DNA of 64,000 nucleotides from Demequina soli (GTDB lineage: Bacteria > Actinomycetota > Actinomycetes > Actinomycetales > Demequinaceae): positions 121,815 through 185,814 of the forward strand of contig NZ_BBLZ01000003.1 in NCBI RefSeq assembly GCF_000971195.1, written 5' to 3'. The position numbers and the translations under genes were made by a program. The notes below the pieces were generated by a model. It searched no databases and was not told the origin of the DNA. It saw nothing but the letters and a program-made list of their open reading frames with translations. Positions 41,809-50,182 of this stretch are shown one piece after another (within the stretch, counting starts at the first letter, position 1; each line of letters starts with the position of its first letter).

Positions 41809-42816
41809 TCAGGCGGGCAGCTGCACGCCCTCAGGCTCGGCAGCCGCGAGCCGCCGCGCGAGGATCGCGCACGTGAACAGCTGGATCTGGTGGAACAGGA
41901 TCACCGGCAGCGCGACCGAGGCCGCGACCGCGGGCGCGAACAGCACCGACGCCATGGGCAGGCCCGTCGCGAGCGACTTCTTCGAGCCGCACATGAGCAG
42001 CGCGATGCGGTCCTCGCGGTTCAGCCCGATGCGCGCGCCAGCCCACCAGTTGAGGCTGAGCATGATCGCGAGCATCACCGCGCACACGGCGAGGAGGATC
42101 ACCAGGGCGAACGCGGTGATGTGGCTCCAGGCTCCGGACACCTGCGCCTCGGACACCGCGCCGTAGGCGACCAGCAGGATCGTGGTCCGATCGGTGAAGC
42201 GCGTGAGGTGCTTGTGCGCGCGGATCCAACGGCCGATCCAGCGTTCGGCCACCTGCCCCACCGCGAACGGCACCAGCAGCATGAGCAGCGTGTCGAGCAC
42301 GCCCGATCCGCCGCTGCCGCCCTGCTGGCCCGTGCCCACGATGAGCAGCCCGACGAGCACGGGCGTGAGCACGATGCCGAGCACGTTGGACACGGTCGCC
42401 CCGCAGATCGCGCCCGCGACGTTGCCGCGTGCGATCGACGTGAACACCACGGAGGACTGCACCGTCGACGGCAGCAGGCTGAGGTAGAGCAGCCCGGTCT
42501 GCAGGTCGGGCGCCACCACCGAGTCGGGCAGCAGCGTGACCGCGATGCCGAGGATCGGGAAGATCACGTAGGTCGACGCGAGCATCGACCCCTGCAGCCG
42601 CCAGTTCTTGAGACCCGCCCACACCTCGGACGTCGACATGCGCGCGCCGTACAGGAAGAACAGCAGCACGATCGCGATGTTGGTGACGGTGTCGAGGCCG
42701 TCGGCGAAGCCGCCTCGGGCGGGCAGCAGCAGGCCGAGGACGAGGACGCCGATGATCATCGCGACCAGCGGGTCGATCCAGGTGGCGGCCTTCTTGAGGC
42801 TCGGCGGGACGGGCAT
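41809..42816 (-). CDS. Bile acid:sodium symporter-type transporter (SLC10A7/YfeH-like)
   Basis: 335 residues, about ten helices. VLLFFLYGARMSTSEVWAG near 52-70, LLPSTVQSSVVFTSIARGN near 115-133 and CGSKKSLATGLPMASVLF near 280 are characteristic of the SLC10A7-like branch of the BASS family. ATG 42816. Likely a Na+- or H+-coupled organic anion transporter; substrate unknown. Free-standing. Confidence 0.88.
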   Translation of the reverse strand: MPVPPSLKKAATWIDPLVAMIIGVLVLGLLLPARGGFADGLDTVTNIAIVLLFFLYGARMSTSEVWAGLKNWRLQGSMLASTYVIFPILGIAVTLLPDSVVAPDLQTGLLYLSLLPSTVQSSVVFTSIARGNVAGAICGATVSNVLGIVLTPVLVGLLIVGTGQQGGSGGSGVLDTLLMLLVPFAVGQVAERWIGRWIRAHKHLTRFTDRTTILLVAYGAVSEAQVSGAWSHITAFALVILLAVCAVMLAIMLSLNWWAGARIGLNREDRIALLMCGSKKSLATGLPMASVLFAPAVAASVALPVILFHQIQLFTCAILARRLAAAEPEGVQLPA

Positions 42817-42977
42817 GGGCCCATCGTGCCCTACGTGTGTCACGGGACGGTTTCGCCCCCGCGCAGGCGAGGCGCATGGGCGCTGCCATTCGTGATCCAC
42901 GCGTTCAGGGCTCTCGCCGCCGAGATCGCGGGCGCGCGCTCCCACGCCGACGCGACGGAGGCGTCTCGAACCAAGGC

Positions 42978-43009
42978 GCGGCCCGCCTCATGTCGATGAG
43001 GCGGGCCGC
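42978..43009 (-). terminator. Terminator hairpin after the secreted-protein gene
   Basis: GCGGCCCGCCTCAT and its exact complement (14 bp), loop GTCG, 46 bases past the stop at 43055. Confidence 0.7.
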
Positions 43010-43054
43010 CGGGTCGATCTCCTGTGCCTGATGGCGTGGAAGGCCTTTCAGGTC

Positions 43055-43648
43055 TCAGCTCGTCGCCGCGGACGGCGCTTCGGACGGAGAATCGCCGCTG
43101 CAAATATCGTCGGTGAGCAACGTGAATGGCGCAGCCGTGCCATCGACCTTCACACCGTAGATCGTGTAGTTAGATCCCGAAGAGGTCGGGTTCGTATTGC
43201 TCGCCACCTGGTACCACTCGCCTTCAGCGGCCGTCGCGCCGTAGTGCAGCATGCCGTTGGGTGAGTCGAAGTACTCGTAGCGATAGTCGACCGCAACGCT
43301 GGCATCGCCGTAGCCACCCGTCCGGATGTCGAGGATGCAGGTCCCGCTCGCAGGGTCGCTAGGCGACCTGGAGAGCCACACGTAGACGTCGACTCCGGGC
43401 TGCTTGAGATCCATGATGACGCCGCCCCGAGCCGCGTATGCGGTGCATGCGTCCGAGGAGGCGAAGGGCGTATACCGATCCTCGGACGTGGCAAGGGAGA
43501 GATAGCCGCCCTTCTGGCATGCCTTGGCATTGAAGCTGTTCCCGGACTTCGCATCCGCGGTGCCGGCGAGCGTCATTGTCGACGCGAGCAACAGGACGAC
43601 GATGGCGGCAATCCTCGCGAGAAAGGATGGTTGAGCGTGCGATGTCAT
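43055..43648 (-). CDS. Secreted protein of unknown function
   Basis: 197 residues. Classic Sec signal peptide (FLARIAAIVVLLLASTMTLAGTADA, split here) cleaved near residue 33. The mature part begins with a small Cys pair domain (AKACQKGGYL ... DACTAYAARGG) that resembles short surface modules of actinobacteria, then a Gly/Tyr-rich beta-like region and a third Cys pair (GTCILDI ... DDICSGD). GAGGGGA precedes ATG 43648. Codon use is less GC-biased than the neighbours, which hints at transfer or rapid evolution. Family not recognised. The 278 bases upstream (43649-43926) hold nothing I can identify. Confidence 0.7.
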   Translation of the reverse strand: MTSHAQPSFLARIAAIVVLLLASTMTLAGTADAKSGNSFNAKACQKGGYLSLATSEDRYTPFASSDACTAYAARGGVIMDLKQPGVDVYVWLSRSPSDPASGTCILDIRTGGYGDASVAVDYRYEYFDSPNGMLHYGATAAEGEWYQVASNTNPTSSGSNYTIYGVKVDGTAAPFTLLTDDICSGDSPSEAPSAATS

Positions 43649-43926
43649 CTCGAGATTCCCCTCGGTGTGTGGTGGCGGAGCGGCTCGGAACCGTCACTGC
43701 GGGGAGAGACGGTGAGCCGGTCCGCCAACAACATCTCCAACACAGAGGCGCGAGGGCTTCGTCAGGGTCGAGGCGAGCCACCGTGGCTGCGATCAGCGTA
43801 TGACGCAGCAACGAACTGCGCTCGGCGACGGGGGCCGAGAAGCCGCACCACCGAGCAGCCGCCGCCACTCGCGGCGGGGGGCCGAGAAGTCACGTCCCAG
43901 CCTGCCGTGGCACCTCTCGAGCACGA

Positions 43927-44317
43927 GGCGGATGAGCTGGCCGATACGCCGGGTTCTGTCTCTCGCACCCGTTACCGGATACGAGGGGCGGCCATCCATC
44001 TAGGCCCTGGATTGCTCCAGGGCTCAAGCAACCTACCCGCATGCTCGGGCGAGCAGCCCTCGAACGCATGCTGTCTGGTCTTGCTCCGGGTGGGGTTTAC
44101 CTTGCCGCTCCTGTCACCAGTCGCGCGGTGAGCTCTTACCTCACCCTTTCACCCTTACCCCCTCGCGCCCGAAGGCCCGAGAAGGCGGTCTGCTCTCTGT
44201 GGCACTGTCCCGCGGGTCACCCCGGGTGGCCGTTAGCCATCACCCTGCTCTACGGAGCCCGGACGTTCCTCGGGACCCCCGAGGGGGCCACGCGGCCGCC
44301 TGGCCAGCTCATCCGCC
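43927..44317 (-). ncRNA. rnpB: RNase P RNA (bacterial type A)
   Basis: The minus strand begins GGCGGATGAGCTGGCC and ends with the complementary GGCCAGCTCATCCGCC (helix P1). The universal P4 strands are seen: GAGGAACGTCCGGGCTCC near the 5' end and ACAGAACCCGGCG near the 3' end. The region GGTAAACCCC and GAGGGTAAGGGTGAAA-like segments in the middle also fit. Length about 391. Catalytic RNA that matures tRNA 5' ends. Ends are set by the P1 pairing and could shift by a few bases. Confidence 0.93.
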
Positions 44318-44469
44318 CAGCAAGGATACCGGTCGGGACGATGCGCGTGGAAGCCGGGTCCAACCGGCGCACGATGCGCGCTCCCGGGGGCATCGAACCT
44401 GGTGCGAGAGTCGGGGCGGCGACCTGTACGGCGGTTGGGTGCGCGCGCGAGGCGCGCGGCCCGCGCGGG

Positions 44470-44988
44470 TCAGCTTGTCGCGGGCGCCGCGGGCAGCGCC
44501 GCGGCCGCCTCGTCGTAGCCGGCCATGAAGCGCCCGAGCAGAACGGCGAACACGGCCCGCTCCCCCGCCTCGAGCCGGTCCAGGCCGCCTCGGATCACGT
44601 CCATCGACAGCGTGATGTCGCGCCGCAGCGCCTCCGCGCCCGCGGGGGTCACCTCGAGCACCAGCGCGCCACCGGAATCCGGGCGGTACCGCCGGATCAG
44701 CCCGTGCTTGAGCGCTGCCGCGACCTGGCGGTTCACGGTCGACTGCTCGAGCCCGAGATCGTCCGACACGTCGCGCATCGTCCGCGCCGCCCCGTCGGAC
44801 AGCAGCCACAGCAGGCGCAGCTCGGCGGACGCGAGCGTCATGCGCTGCTCGACCACGCGTCGGACGCGCTCGGCGTCCGCGAGCGAGCGGGCCACGTCGT
44901 AGCGCTCGGCCCCCAGCAGGGCGCGCACGTCGGCACCGAGGGTCGTGGCGTCTTCACGAGCGTCGGGCACGTCATGTATTCTACACAT
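44470..44988 (-). CDS. MarR family transcriptional regulator
   Basis: 172 residues from ATG 44988. Winged helix near 60-125 (ASAELRLLWLLSDGAARTMRDV split; GLEQSTVNRQVAAALKHGLIRR). Divergent from a DHA2 efflux pump with a perfect palindrome TATGTAA-C-TTACATA in the gap. A later GTG at 44970 would leave a second, weaker palindrome (44974-44988) outside the gene and is a fair alternative; neither start has a ribosome site. Probably represses the pump. Confidence 0.82.
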   Translation of the reverse strand: MCRIHDVPDAREDATTLGADVRALLGAERYDVARSLADAERVRRVVEQRMTLASAELRLLWLLSDGAARTMRDVSDDLGLEQSTVNRQVAAALKHGLIRRYRPDSGGALVLEVTPAGAEALRRDITLSMDVIRGGLDRLEAGERAVFAVLLGRFMAGYDEAAAALPAAPATS

Positions 44989-44997
44989 CGTCGGCTT

Positions 44998-45012
44998 TAT
45001 GTAACTTACATA
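44998..45012. promoter_or_regulatory. MarR operator TATGTAA-C-TTACATA
   Basis: Perfect 15-base palindrome in the divergent marR/DHA2 gap, ten bases before ATG 44988. A related, imperfect site overlaps the ATG at 44974-44988. Confidence 0.65.
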
Positions 45013-45067
45013 TCGAGCGCCTCGCGCGGCCGCCATCGTCCCCCTCCCCTCCAGGAAAGGCTCCGTC

Positions 45068-46531
45068 ATGCCCTCCTCCGCCCCGCCCGCCGAGCTGAGC
45101 TCACGCCGCGCCGTCTGGACCATCGCGGTCCTCGCGTTCGGCTCGCTCGCCGGCGCGCTCATGCAGACCCTCGTGGTCCCCATCCAGGGCGAGCTCCCCG
45201 AGCTGCTCCACACCTCCGCCTCGACCGCCTCGTGGGTGGTCACCGCGACCCTGCTCGCGGCGGGCGTCGCGATGCCGGTCGTCGGCCGCCTGGCCGACCT
45301 CTACGGCAAGAAGCCGGTCCTCGTCGTCTCCGCGATCCTCCTGGTGGCCGGCTCGGTCGCGTGCGCGCTCGCGGACTCGGCCGTGCCGATGATCGCCGGC
45401 CGCGCCCTCCAGGGCATCGCGATGGGCTACATCCCCGTGGCGATCTCCGCGGTGCGCGAGCTCGCGCCCGCGCACCTGCGCAACACCGCGGTCGCCGGCG
45501 TGTCCGCGACGCTCGGCGTCGGCGGCGCGATCGGCCTGCCGCTGTCCGCGTGGATCGCGCAGAGCCACGACTGGCACGCCCTGTTCTGGGTCTCCGCCGC
45601 CCTCGCGACCGTCATGGTGATCCTCACCGCGGTCGTGGTCCCCCACCGTCACGACGCGCACCCCGCCAAGCTCGACCTCGTCGGCGCGGCCGGCCTCGCG
45701 ATCGGCCTCGTCGGCGTGCTCGTCGGCGTGTCCAAGGGCAACGACTGGGGCTGGGGCTCCGGCTCGACCTGGGGCATGATCGGCGGCGGCATCGTCGTCA
45801 TCGCACTGTGGAGCGTCTACGAGCTGCGCCACCACGACCCCCTGGTCGACCTGCGCACCTTCGCGCACCGCCCGGTGCTGTTCACCAACCTCGCGGCCGC
45901 GTTCATCGGCTTCGGCATGATGGCCCAGTCCATCGTGGTGCCCCAGCTGCTCGAGATGCCCGAGGCCACCGGCTACGGCCTGGGCCAGACCATCCTGCAG
46001 GCCGGCCTGTGGATGGCGCCCGGCGGCATCATGATGATGCTCTTCACTCCCGTCTCGGCGAAGCTGCTCGACCGCATCGGCGGCCGCCTCACCCTGTCGC
46101 TCGGCGCGTTCGTCCTCGCGTGCGGCTACGTGCTCGCCGCGTTCCTCATGGACGCGCCGTGGCAGCTGCTCATCGCCTCGTGCGTGATCTCGGGCGGCGT
46201 CGGCATCGGCTACGCCGCGATGCCCACGCTCATCCTGTCGAACGTGCCGGCCGAGGAGGCCTCCGCGTCCGTCGGCGTCAACACGCTCATGCGGTCGCTG
46301 GGCACCACCACCGCGGGTGCGGTGATGGTCGCCGTGCTCACCGGCACGACCACCGAGCTCGCCCCCGGCGTGGTCATCCCGACGCAGGGCGCCTTCCAGA
46401 TGTGCTTCGTGGTCGGCGCCATCGCCGCGATCGCGGGCGCGCTCGTGGTGCTGCTGGTGCCCAAGCAGCGCAACCTGCGCGTGGACGATGCGGCGGTCGC
46501 CCCCGAGGAGCAGGCGGCGCTCGCGCACTGA
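45068..46531 (+). CDS. DHA2-type (EmrB/QacA) MFS multidrug exporter
   Basis: 487 residues, 14 predicted helices. VTATLLAAGVAMPVVGRLADLYGKKPVL near 57-84 (split) is the DHA2 signature region; GRALQGIAMGYIPV and GVSATLGVGGAIGLPLSAW are the conserved motif C-like stretches. AGGAAAGG precedes ATG 45068. Exports organic cations or phenolics using the proton gradient. Regulated by the divergent MarR gene. Confidence 0.9.
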   Translation: MPSSAPPAELSSRRAVWTIAVLAFGSLAGALMQTLVVPIQGELPELLHTSASTASWVVTATLLAAGVAMPVVGRLADLYGKKPVLVVSAILLVAGSVACALADSAVPMIAGRALQGIAMGYIPVAISAVRELAPAHLRNTAVAGVSATLGVGGAIGLPLSAWIAQSHDWHALFWVSAALATVMVILTAVVVPHRHDAHPAKLDLVGAAGLAIGLVGVLVGVSKGNDWGWGSGSTWGMIGGGIVVIALWSVYELRHHDPLVDLRTFAHRPVLFTNLAAAFIGFGMMAQSIVVPQLLEMPEATGYGLGQTILQAGLWMAPGGIMMMLFTPVSAKLLDRIGGRLTLSLGAFVLACGYVLAAFLMDAPWQLLIASCVISGGVGIGYAAMPTLILSNVPAEEASASVGVNTLMRSLGTTTAGAVMVAVLTGTTTELAPGVVIPTQGAFQMCFVVGAIAAIAGALVVLLVPKQRNLRVDDAAVAPEEQAALAH

Positions 46532-46550
46532 GCACCTCGCACCGCCCTCG

Positions 46551-46583
46551 ACCGGCCGGTCCGCCTCGCGCGGGCCGGCCGGT
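46551..46583. terminator. Bidirectional terminator between DHA2 gene and pobA
   Basis: ACCGGCCGG/CCGGCCGGT outer arms and CCGC/GCGG inner arms around a 5-base loop, between convergent genes ending at 46531 and 46614. Confidence 0.72.
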
Positions 46584-46613
46584 GCGTCTTCCGTGGCCCG
46601 CGCGCCTGCGGCG

Positions 46614-47786
46614 TCAGCCCAGCGGCCACCCCGTGTAGCCCTCGGCGAGGTAGGTGCGCCCGGCCTCGGACTCGGCGACGGTGCGCAGCTCGCCCAGCGC
46701 GCGGCGGGCGTCGAACTCGGACTGCCCGGGCGCCACGTGCAGCATGCTCGTCATCCACCAGGAGAAGTGCTGCGCCTTCCAGATGCGCCGCAGCGCACGC
46801 TCCGCGAACGCGTCGAACGGGCGCTCGTCCGCGCGCGTGAGCGACGCCTCGAGCGCCTCGGCCAGCAGGACCACGTCCGCGACCGCGAGGTTCATGCCCT
46901 TGGCGCCGGTGGGCGGCACGGTGTGCGCCGCGTCGCCCACGATGACGACGCGCCCGCGCCGCAGGTCGCTCGCGACGAAGCTGCGGAAGCGCAGCACGTC
47001 CCGCTGGATGATCGCCCCCTCGTGGAGCGTGGTGCCGGGCACGCGCCGCTGCAGCGTGTCCCAGATTTGGGCGTCGGACATCGACGCGGGATCGAGGTCC
47101 GGGTCGCACTGGAAGTACATGCGCTGGATGGTGGGGCTGCGCTGGCTGATGAGCGCGAAGCCGTCCGCGGAGCGCGAGTAGATGAGCTCCTCGGCGCTCG
47201 GCGGCGCCTCGCACAGGATCCCGAACCACGCGTACGGGTACTCCCGGAACATCCCCGCGGCGTGGCCGCCCCACACCGACCGGCGGACGATGCTGTGGGA
47301 GCCGTCCGCGCCGACCACCACCTCCGCCTCGAGGCGCAGCGGGCGGCCCTCGGCGTCGGTCGCGAGCACCCCGGGGGCGGCGGTGTCGGCCCCCTCGACG
47401 CCCTCGACCGTGACGCCGAAGCGCAGGTCCTGGCCATCGGCGAGGCGCGCGGCGACGAGGTCCCTCAGCACCTCGTGCTGCGGGTACAGCCACACGCCAC
47501 GGCCCACGAGGCCCGCGAAGTCGATGCGGTGGCCCTCGCCGTCGAACGCGAGCTCGATGCCGTCGTGCCGGCGGCCCACGGAGTGCACCCGCGAGCCGGG
47601 TATCTCGCCCAGGATCTCGACCGTGCCCTGCTCGAGGATGCCGGCGCGGATGGTGGTCTCGATCTCCTGGCGCGATCGGCTGTCGAGGAGCACGGACGCG
47701 ATCCCGGCGCGTGCGAGCAGGTGGGACAGCAGCAGGCCGGCGGGGCCCGCGCCCACGATGGCGACCCTGGTGCGCAGCACGGTCAT
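46614..47786 (-). CDS. pobA: 4-Hydroxybenzoate 3-monooxygenase
   Basis: 390-residue FAD enzyme making protocatechuate from 4-hydroxybenzoate. FAD-binding GAGPAG near 12-17, RAGILEQGTVEIL near 42-54, the DG motif VVGADGSHSIVRR near 158 and GDAAHTVPPTGAKGMNLA near 286 are diagnostic. Length equals that of known PobA. ATG 47786 has AGGGAGA upstream. It lies next to an IclR gene and the pca cluster; a palindrome at 47847-47865 is the likely control site. Confidence 0.95.
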   Translation of the reverse strand: MTVLRTRVAIVGAGPAGLLLSHLLARAGIASVLLDSRSRQEIETTIRAGILEQGTVEILGEIPGSRVHSVGRRHDGIELAFDGEGHRIDFAGLVGRGVWLYPQHEVLRDLVAARLADGQDLRFGVTVEGVEGADTAAPGVLATDAEGRPLRLEAEVVVGADGSHSIVRRSVWGGHAAGMFREYPYAWFGILCEAPPSAEELIYSRSADGFALISQRSPTIQRMYFQCDPDLDPASMSDAQIWDTLQRRVPGTTLHEGAIIQRDVLRFRSFVASDLRRGRVVIVGDAAHTVPPTGAKGMNLAVADVVLLAEALEASLTRADERPFDAFAERALRRIWKAQHFSWWMTSMLHVAPGQSEFDARRALGELRTVAESEAGRTYLAEGYTGWPLG

Positions 47787-47846
47787 GGCATCTCCCTTGA
47801 TGTCGGTGCCCTCATGGTCGCGCCTCGCCCCCCGCCCGTGGCCAGC

Positions 47847-47865
47847 GTTCCCGTTCAACGAGAAC
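47847..47865. promoter_or_regulatory. pobA operator GTTCCCGTTCAACGAGAAC
   Basis: 19-base inverted repeat with 8 of 9 matching pairs, 61 bases upstream of pobA. The half TTGAACGGGA (minus strand) recurs as TTGAATGGGA ahead of pcaH at 48675, suggesting one IclR regulator for both. Confidence 0.6.
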
Positions 47866-47886
47866 AATTCGGGGTCGCCGCCGGGA

Positions 47887-48639
47887 TCAGCGCCGGGCGC
47901 CCATGGCCCGCTCGATCCCGCGCGCGGCGCGGTAGAGCTCGACGAGCGCGAACTCCGTCTGCGCGTCGCGCGGCAGCACCACCGACAGCGCCGCGACCGT
48001 CCGCCCGGTCTCGTCGCGCACCGGGACGGCCAGCCCGGTCGACACGTCCTCGATGTAGCCGGGCGCGAGCGCGTGCCCGAGCGTGCGCACCTCGTCGAGC
48101 TTGCGGCGCAGCGCCTGCGGGTCGGTGGGCGTGGCGCGGCTGAGCGGCTTGAGCGGCCCGGCGAGCACGCGCTCCTGCAGCTCGCGGTCGCCGAAGGCCA
48201 GCAGCACGAGCCCCGACGAGGAGGCGTGCAGGGGCAGGCGGCCCGCCACGCGCGTGACGTTCGCCCCGGCATCCGGCCCGCTCAGGCGCTCGACGAACAG
48301 CGCGTCGTCCTGGTCGAGGATCGCCAGCTGGGTGTGCTCGCGCACGCGCGCCTGGACGTGCTCCATGAACGGCAGGGCCGCCTGGCGCAGCCGCAGCGCA
48401 TGGGACGAGCGGGTCGCGAGCTCCCACAGCCGCATGCCCACCCTGATCCTGCGGTCCTCGCCACGCTCGAGCAGGCCGGCGTCGACCAGCTCGCCCACGA
48501 TCCGGTGCGCGGACGACGCGGGCAGGCCCGCGCGGCGCCCGATCTCGGTCGCCGTCTGCGCGGTGCGCGTCGGCGTGAACGTCTCGAGGACGCGGACCAG
48601 GCGCTCGGTCACCGAGTCGCCCGACGGGGAGTTGGCCAC
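47887..48639 (-). CDS. IclR family regulator of pob/pca genes
   Basis: 250 residues from GTG 48639. HTH near 10-60 (TATEIGRRAGLPASSAHRIVGEL), effector domain with SSSGLVLLAFGDRELQERVL near 140 and TGLAVPVRDETGRTVAALSVVLP near 200. It lies between pobA and the divergent pcaHG operon, the classic place for a 4-hydroxybenzoate or protocatechuate-responsive PobR/PcaR-type regulator. In-frame starts at 48675 and 48687 would include the palindrome CAATG-C-CATTG in the gene, so the later GTG is preferred. Confidence 0.85.
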   Translation of the reverse strand: MANSPSGDSVTERLVRVLETFTPTRTAQTATEIGRRAGLPASSAHRIVGELVDAGLLERGEDRRIRVGMRLWELATRSSHALRLRQAALPFMEHVQARVREHTQLAILDQDDALFVERLSGPDAGANVTRVAGRLPLHASSSGLVLLAFGDRELQERVLAGPLKPLSRATPTDPQALRRKLDEVRTLGHALAPGYIEDVSTGLAVPVRDETGRTVAALSVVLPRDAQTEFALVELYRAARGIERAMGARR

Positions 48640-48666
48640 GCCGTCAGCATGCCACGCGATCGCCCG

Positions 48667-48685
48667 CAATGCCATTGAATGGGAC
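48667..48685. promoter_or_regulatory. Operator-like site upstream of pcaHG
   Basis: CAATG-C-CATTG palindrome (48667-48677) overlapping ATTGAATGGGAC, which matches the pobA operator half-site at nine of ten positions. Lies between the IclR gene and pcaH. Confidence 0.45.
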
Positions 48686-48750
48686 AAGCCCTGGCGAGAC
48701 CGCGGCGGCCGTGAGAACCTGAGGCGTCACGATGGCGTCGAAGGAGACCC

Positions 48751-49587
48751 ATGACCGCCCCAGTCCCCACCGCAGGCGCGCCGCGCACCGCCGCCGCCCC
48801 CGAGACCCTGCTGGCCTCGGAGGACATGCCGCCGCAGTCCCAGATCACCCGCGAGATCCGCGACCTCCACGCCGCCACGGACGCACGCGAGGCCGCCGGC
48901 GAGCCGGTGCCCGCCACGCTGCGCGACTTCGCGCCGTACCGCTCGAGCATCCTGCGGCACCCGACCAAGAACCCGCGCCTGGTGGACCCCGAGACCATCG
49001 AGCTGCTCTCCCCCGCGTTCGGCCAGCGCGACGTCGCGCGCATCGAGTCCGACCTCACGCTCCAGCACCGCGGCGAGCCGCAGGGCGAGCGCATCACCGT
49101 CGAGGGGCGGCTGCTCGACTCGTGGGGGCGGCCGATCGCGAACGAGCTCGTCGAGGTGTGGCAGGCCAACGCGGCCGGCCGGTACATCCACCAGCGCGAC
49201 CAGCACCCGGCGCCGCTCGACCCGCACTTCACCGGCGCGGGCCGGACCGTCACCGACGACCAGGGCCGGTGGAAGTTCACCACCATCAAGCCCGGGCCCT
49301 ACCCGTGGAAGAACCACGTCAACGCCTGGCGGCCGGCCCACATCCACTTCTCGATCTTCGGCTCGGGCTTCACGCAGCGCATCGTCACCCAGATGTACTT
49401 CCCCGGCGACCCGCTGTTCGCGCTCGACCCGATCTACAACTCGATCCACCGCCAGCGGGACCGCGACGCGCTCATCGCCACGTACGACCACGACCTCACG
49501 GTGCCCGAGTTCTCGATGGGCTACCGCTGGGACATCGTGGTCGACGGCCCCGACGCCACCTGGTTCGAGCAGGACGGGGAGCACTGA
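48751..49587 (+). CDS. pcaH: Protocatechuate 3,4-dioxygenase, beta subunit
   Basis: 278 residues. Intradiol dioxygenase fold with the non-haem Fe(III) ligands in order: Tyr in GRYIHQ, Tyr in PGPYPWK, and both His in RPAHIHFS. Opens protocatechuate between the two hydroxyls to 3-carboxymuconate. GAAGGAGA precedes the ATG. First gene of pcaHGBDC; the alpha subunit follows with one-base overlap. An N-terminal extension of about 30 residues is typical of the beta chain. Confidence 0.96.
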   Translation: MTAPVPTAGAPRTAAAPETLLASEDMPPQSQITREIRDLHAATDAREAAGEPVPATLRDFAPYRSSILRHPTKNPRLVDPETIELLSPAFGQRDVARIESDLTLQHRGEPQGERITVEGRLLDSWGRPIANELVEVWQANAAGRYIHQRDQHPAPLDPHFTGAGRTVTDDQGRWKFTTIKPGPYPWKNHVNAWRPAHIHFSIFGSGFTQRIVTQMYFPGDPLFALDPIYNSIHRQRDRDALIATYDHDLTVPEFSMGYRWDIVVDGPDATWFEQDGEH

Positions 49588-50165
49588 TGGCCGCCACCCC
49601 GCCCCCCGCATGGGGACCGCGCACCCTCGAGCCGTCCGCCGGCCAGACGGTGGGCCCCTTCTTCGCCTTCGGGCTCGACTACGCCAAGAAGCACGAGGTC
49701 GCCTTCCCCCACAGCCCCGGCGCGATCGTGCTCGGCGGCACGGTGTACGACGGCGCGGGCGCACCCGTCCCCGACGCGGTCGTGGAGATCTGGGGCGCCG
49801 ACTCCGACGGCACCATCCCCCGGGCGCGCGGCTCCCGCCGGCGCGACGACCACACCTTCACCGGCTTCGGGCGGGCGTTCACGGACGACGACGGGCGGTG
49901 GGAGCTGTGGACCCGGAACCCGGGCGCCGCGCGGGGGAAGGCGCCCTTCTTCGCCGCCCTGCTGTTCGCTCGCGGCCTGCCGGACAAGCTCCACACCCGC
50001 ATCTACCTGCCCGAGGACACGGAGGCGCTCGCCGCGGACCGCCTGCTCGCCTCGCTCGAGCCCGAGGAGCGCGACACGCTCATCGCGACGCGGCTCGCCG
50101 ACGGCGGCCTGCGGCACGACATCCGCATCCAGGGCGACCGCGAGACCGTCTTCATCACGTTCTAG
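49587..50165 (+). CDS. pcaG: Protocatechuate 3,4-dioxygenase, alpha subunit
   Basis: 192 residues. SAGQTVGPFFAFGLDY near the start, an intradiol core with VVEIWGADSDG, GFGRAFTDDDGRW and LHTRIYLPED, and the short alpha-chain length. It lacks the full set of iron ligands, as expected for the alpha subunit. The ATG overlaps the pcaH stop (TGATG). Confidence 0.95.
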   Translation: MAATPPPAWGPRTLEPSAGQTVGPFFAFGLDYAKKHEVAFPHSPGAIVLGGTVYDGAGAPVPDAVVEIWGADSDGTIPRARGSRRRDDHTFTGFGRAFTDDDGRWELWTRNPGAARGKAPFFAALLFARGLPDKLHTRIYLPEDTEALAADRLLASLEPEERDTLIATRLADGGLRHDIRIQGDRETVFITF

Positions 50166-50182
50166 GCCTCAGGGAGGACGCC

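Noticed and set aside
44370..44460. Possible tRNA beside rnpB (GGTTCGAT-like stretch on the minus strand)
   Set aside because: The stem around the T-loop-like sequence does not pair and no acceptor or anticodon stem can be drawn.
44041..46638. Long plus-strand frame running through rnpB and the DHA2 gene
   Set aside because: It reads antisense through RNase P RNA and out of frame through a clear MFS gene; composition is that of a shadow.
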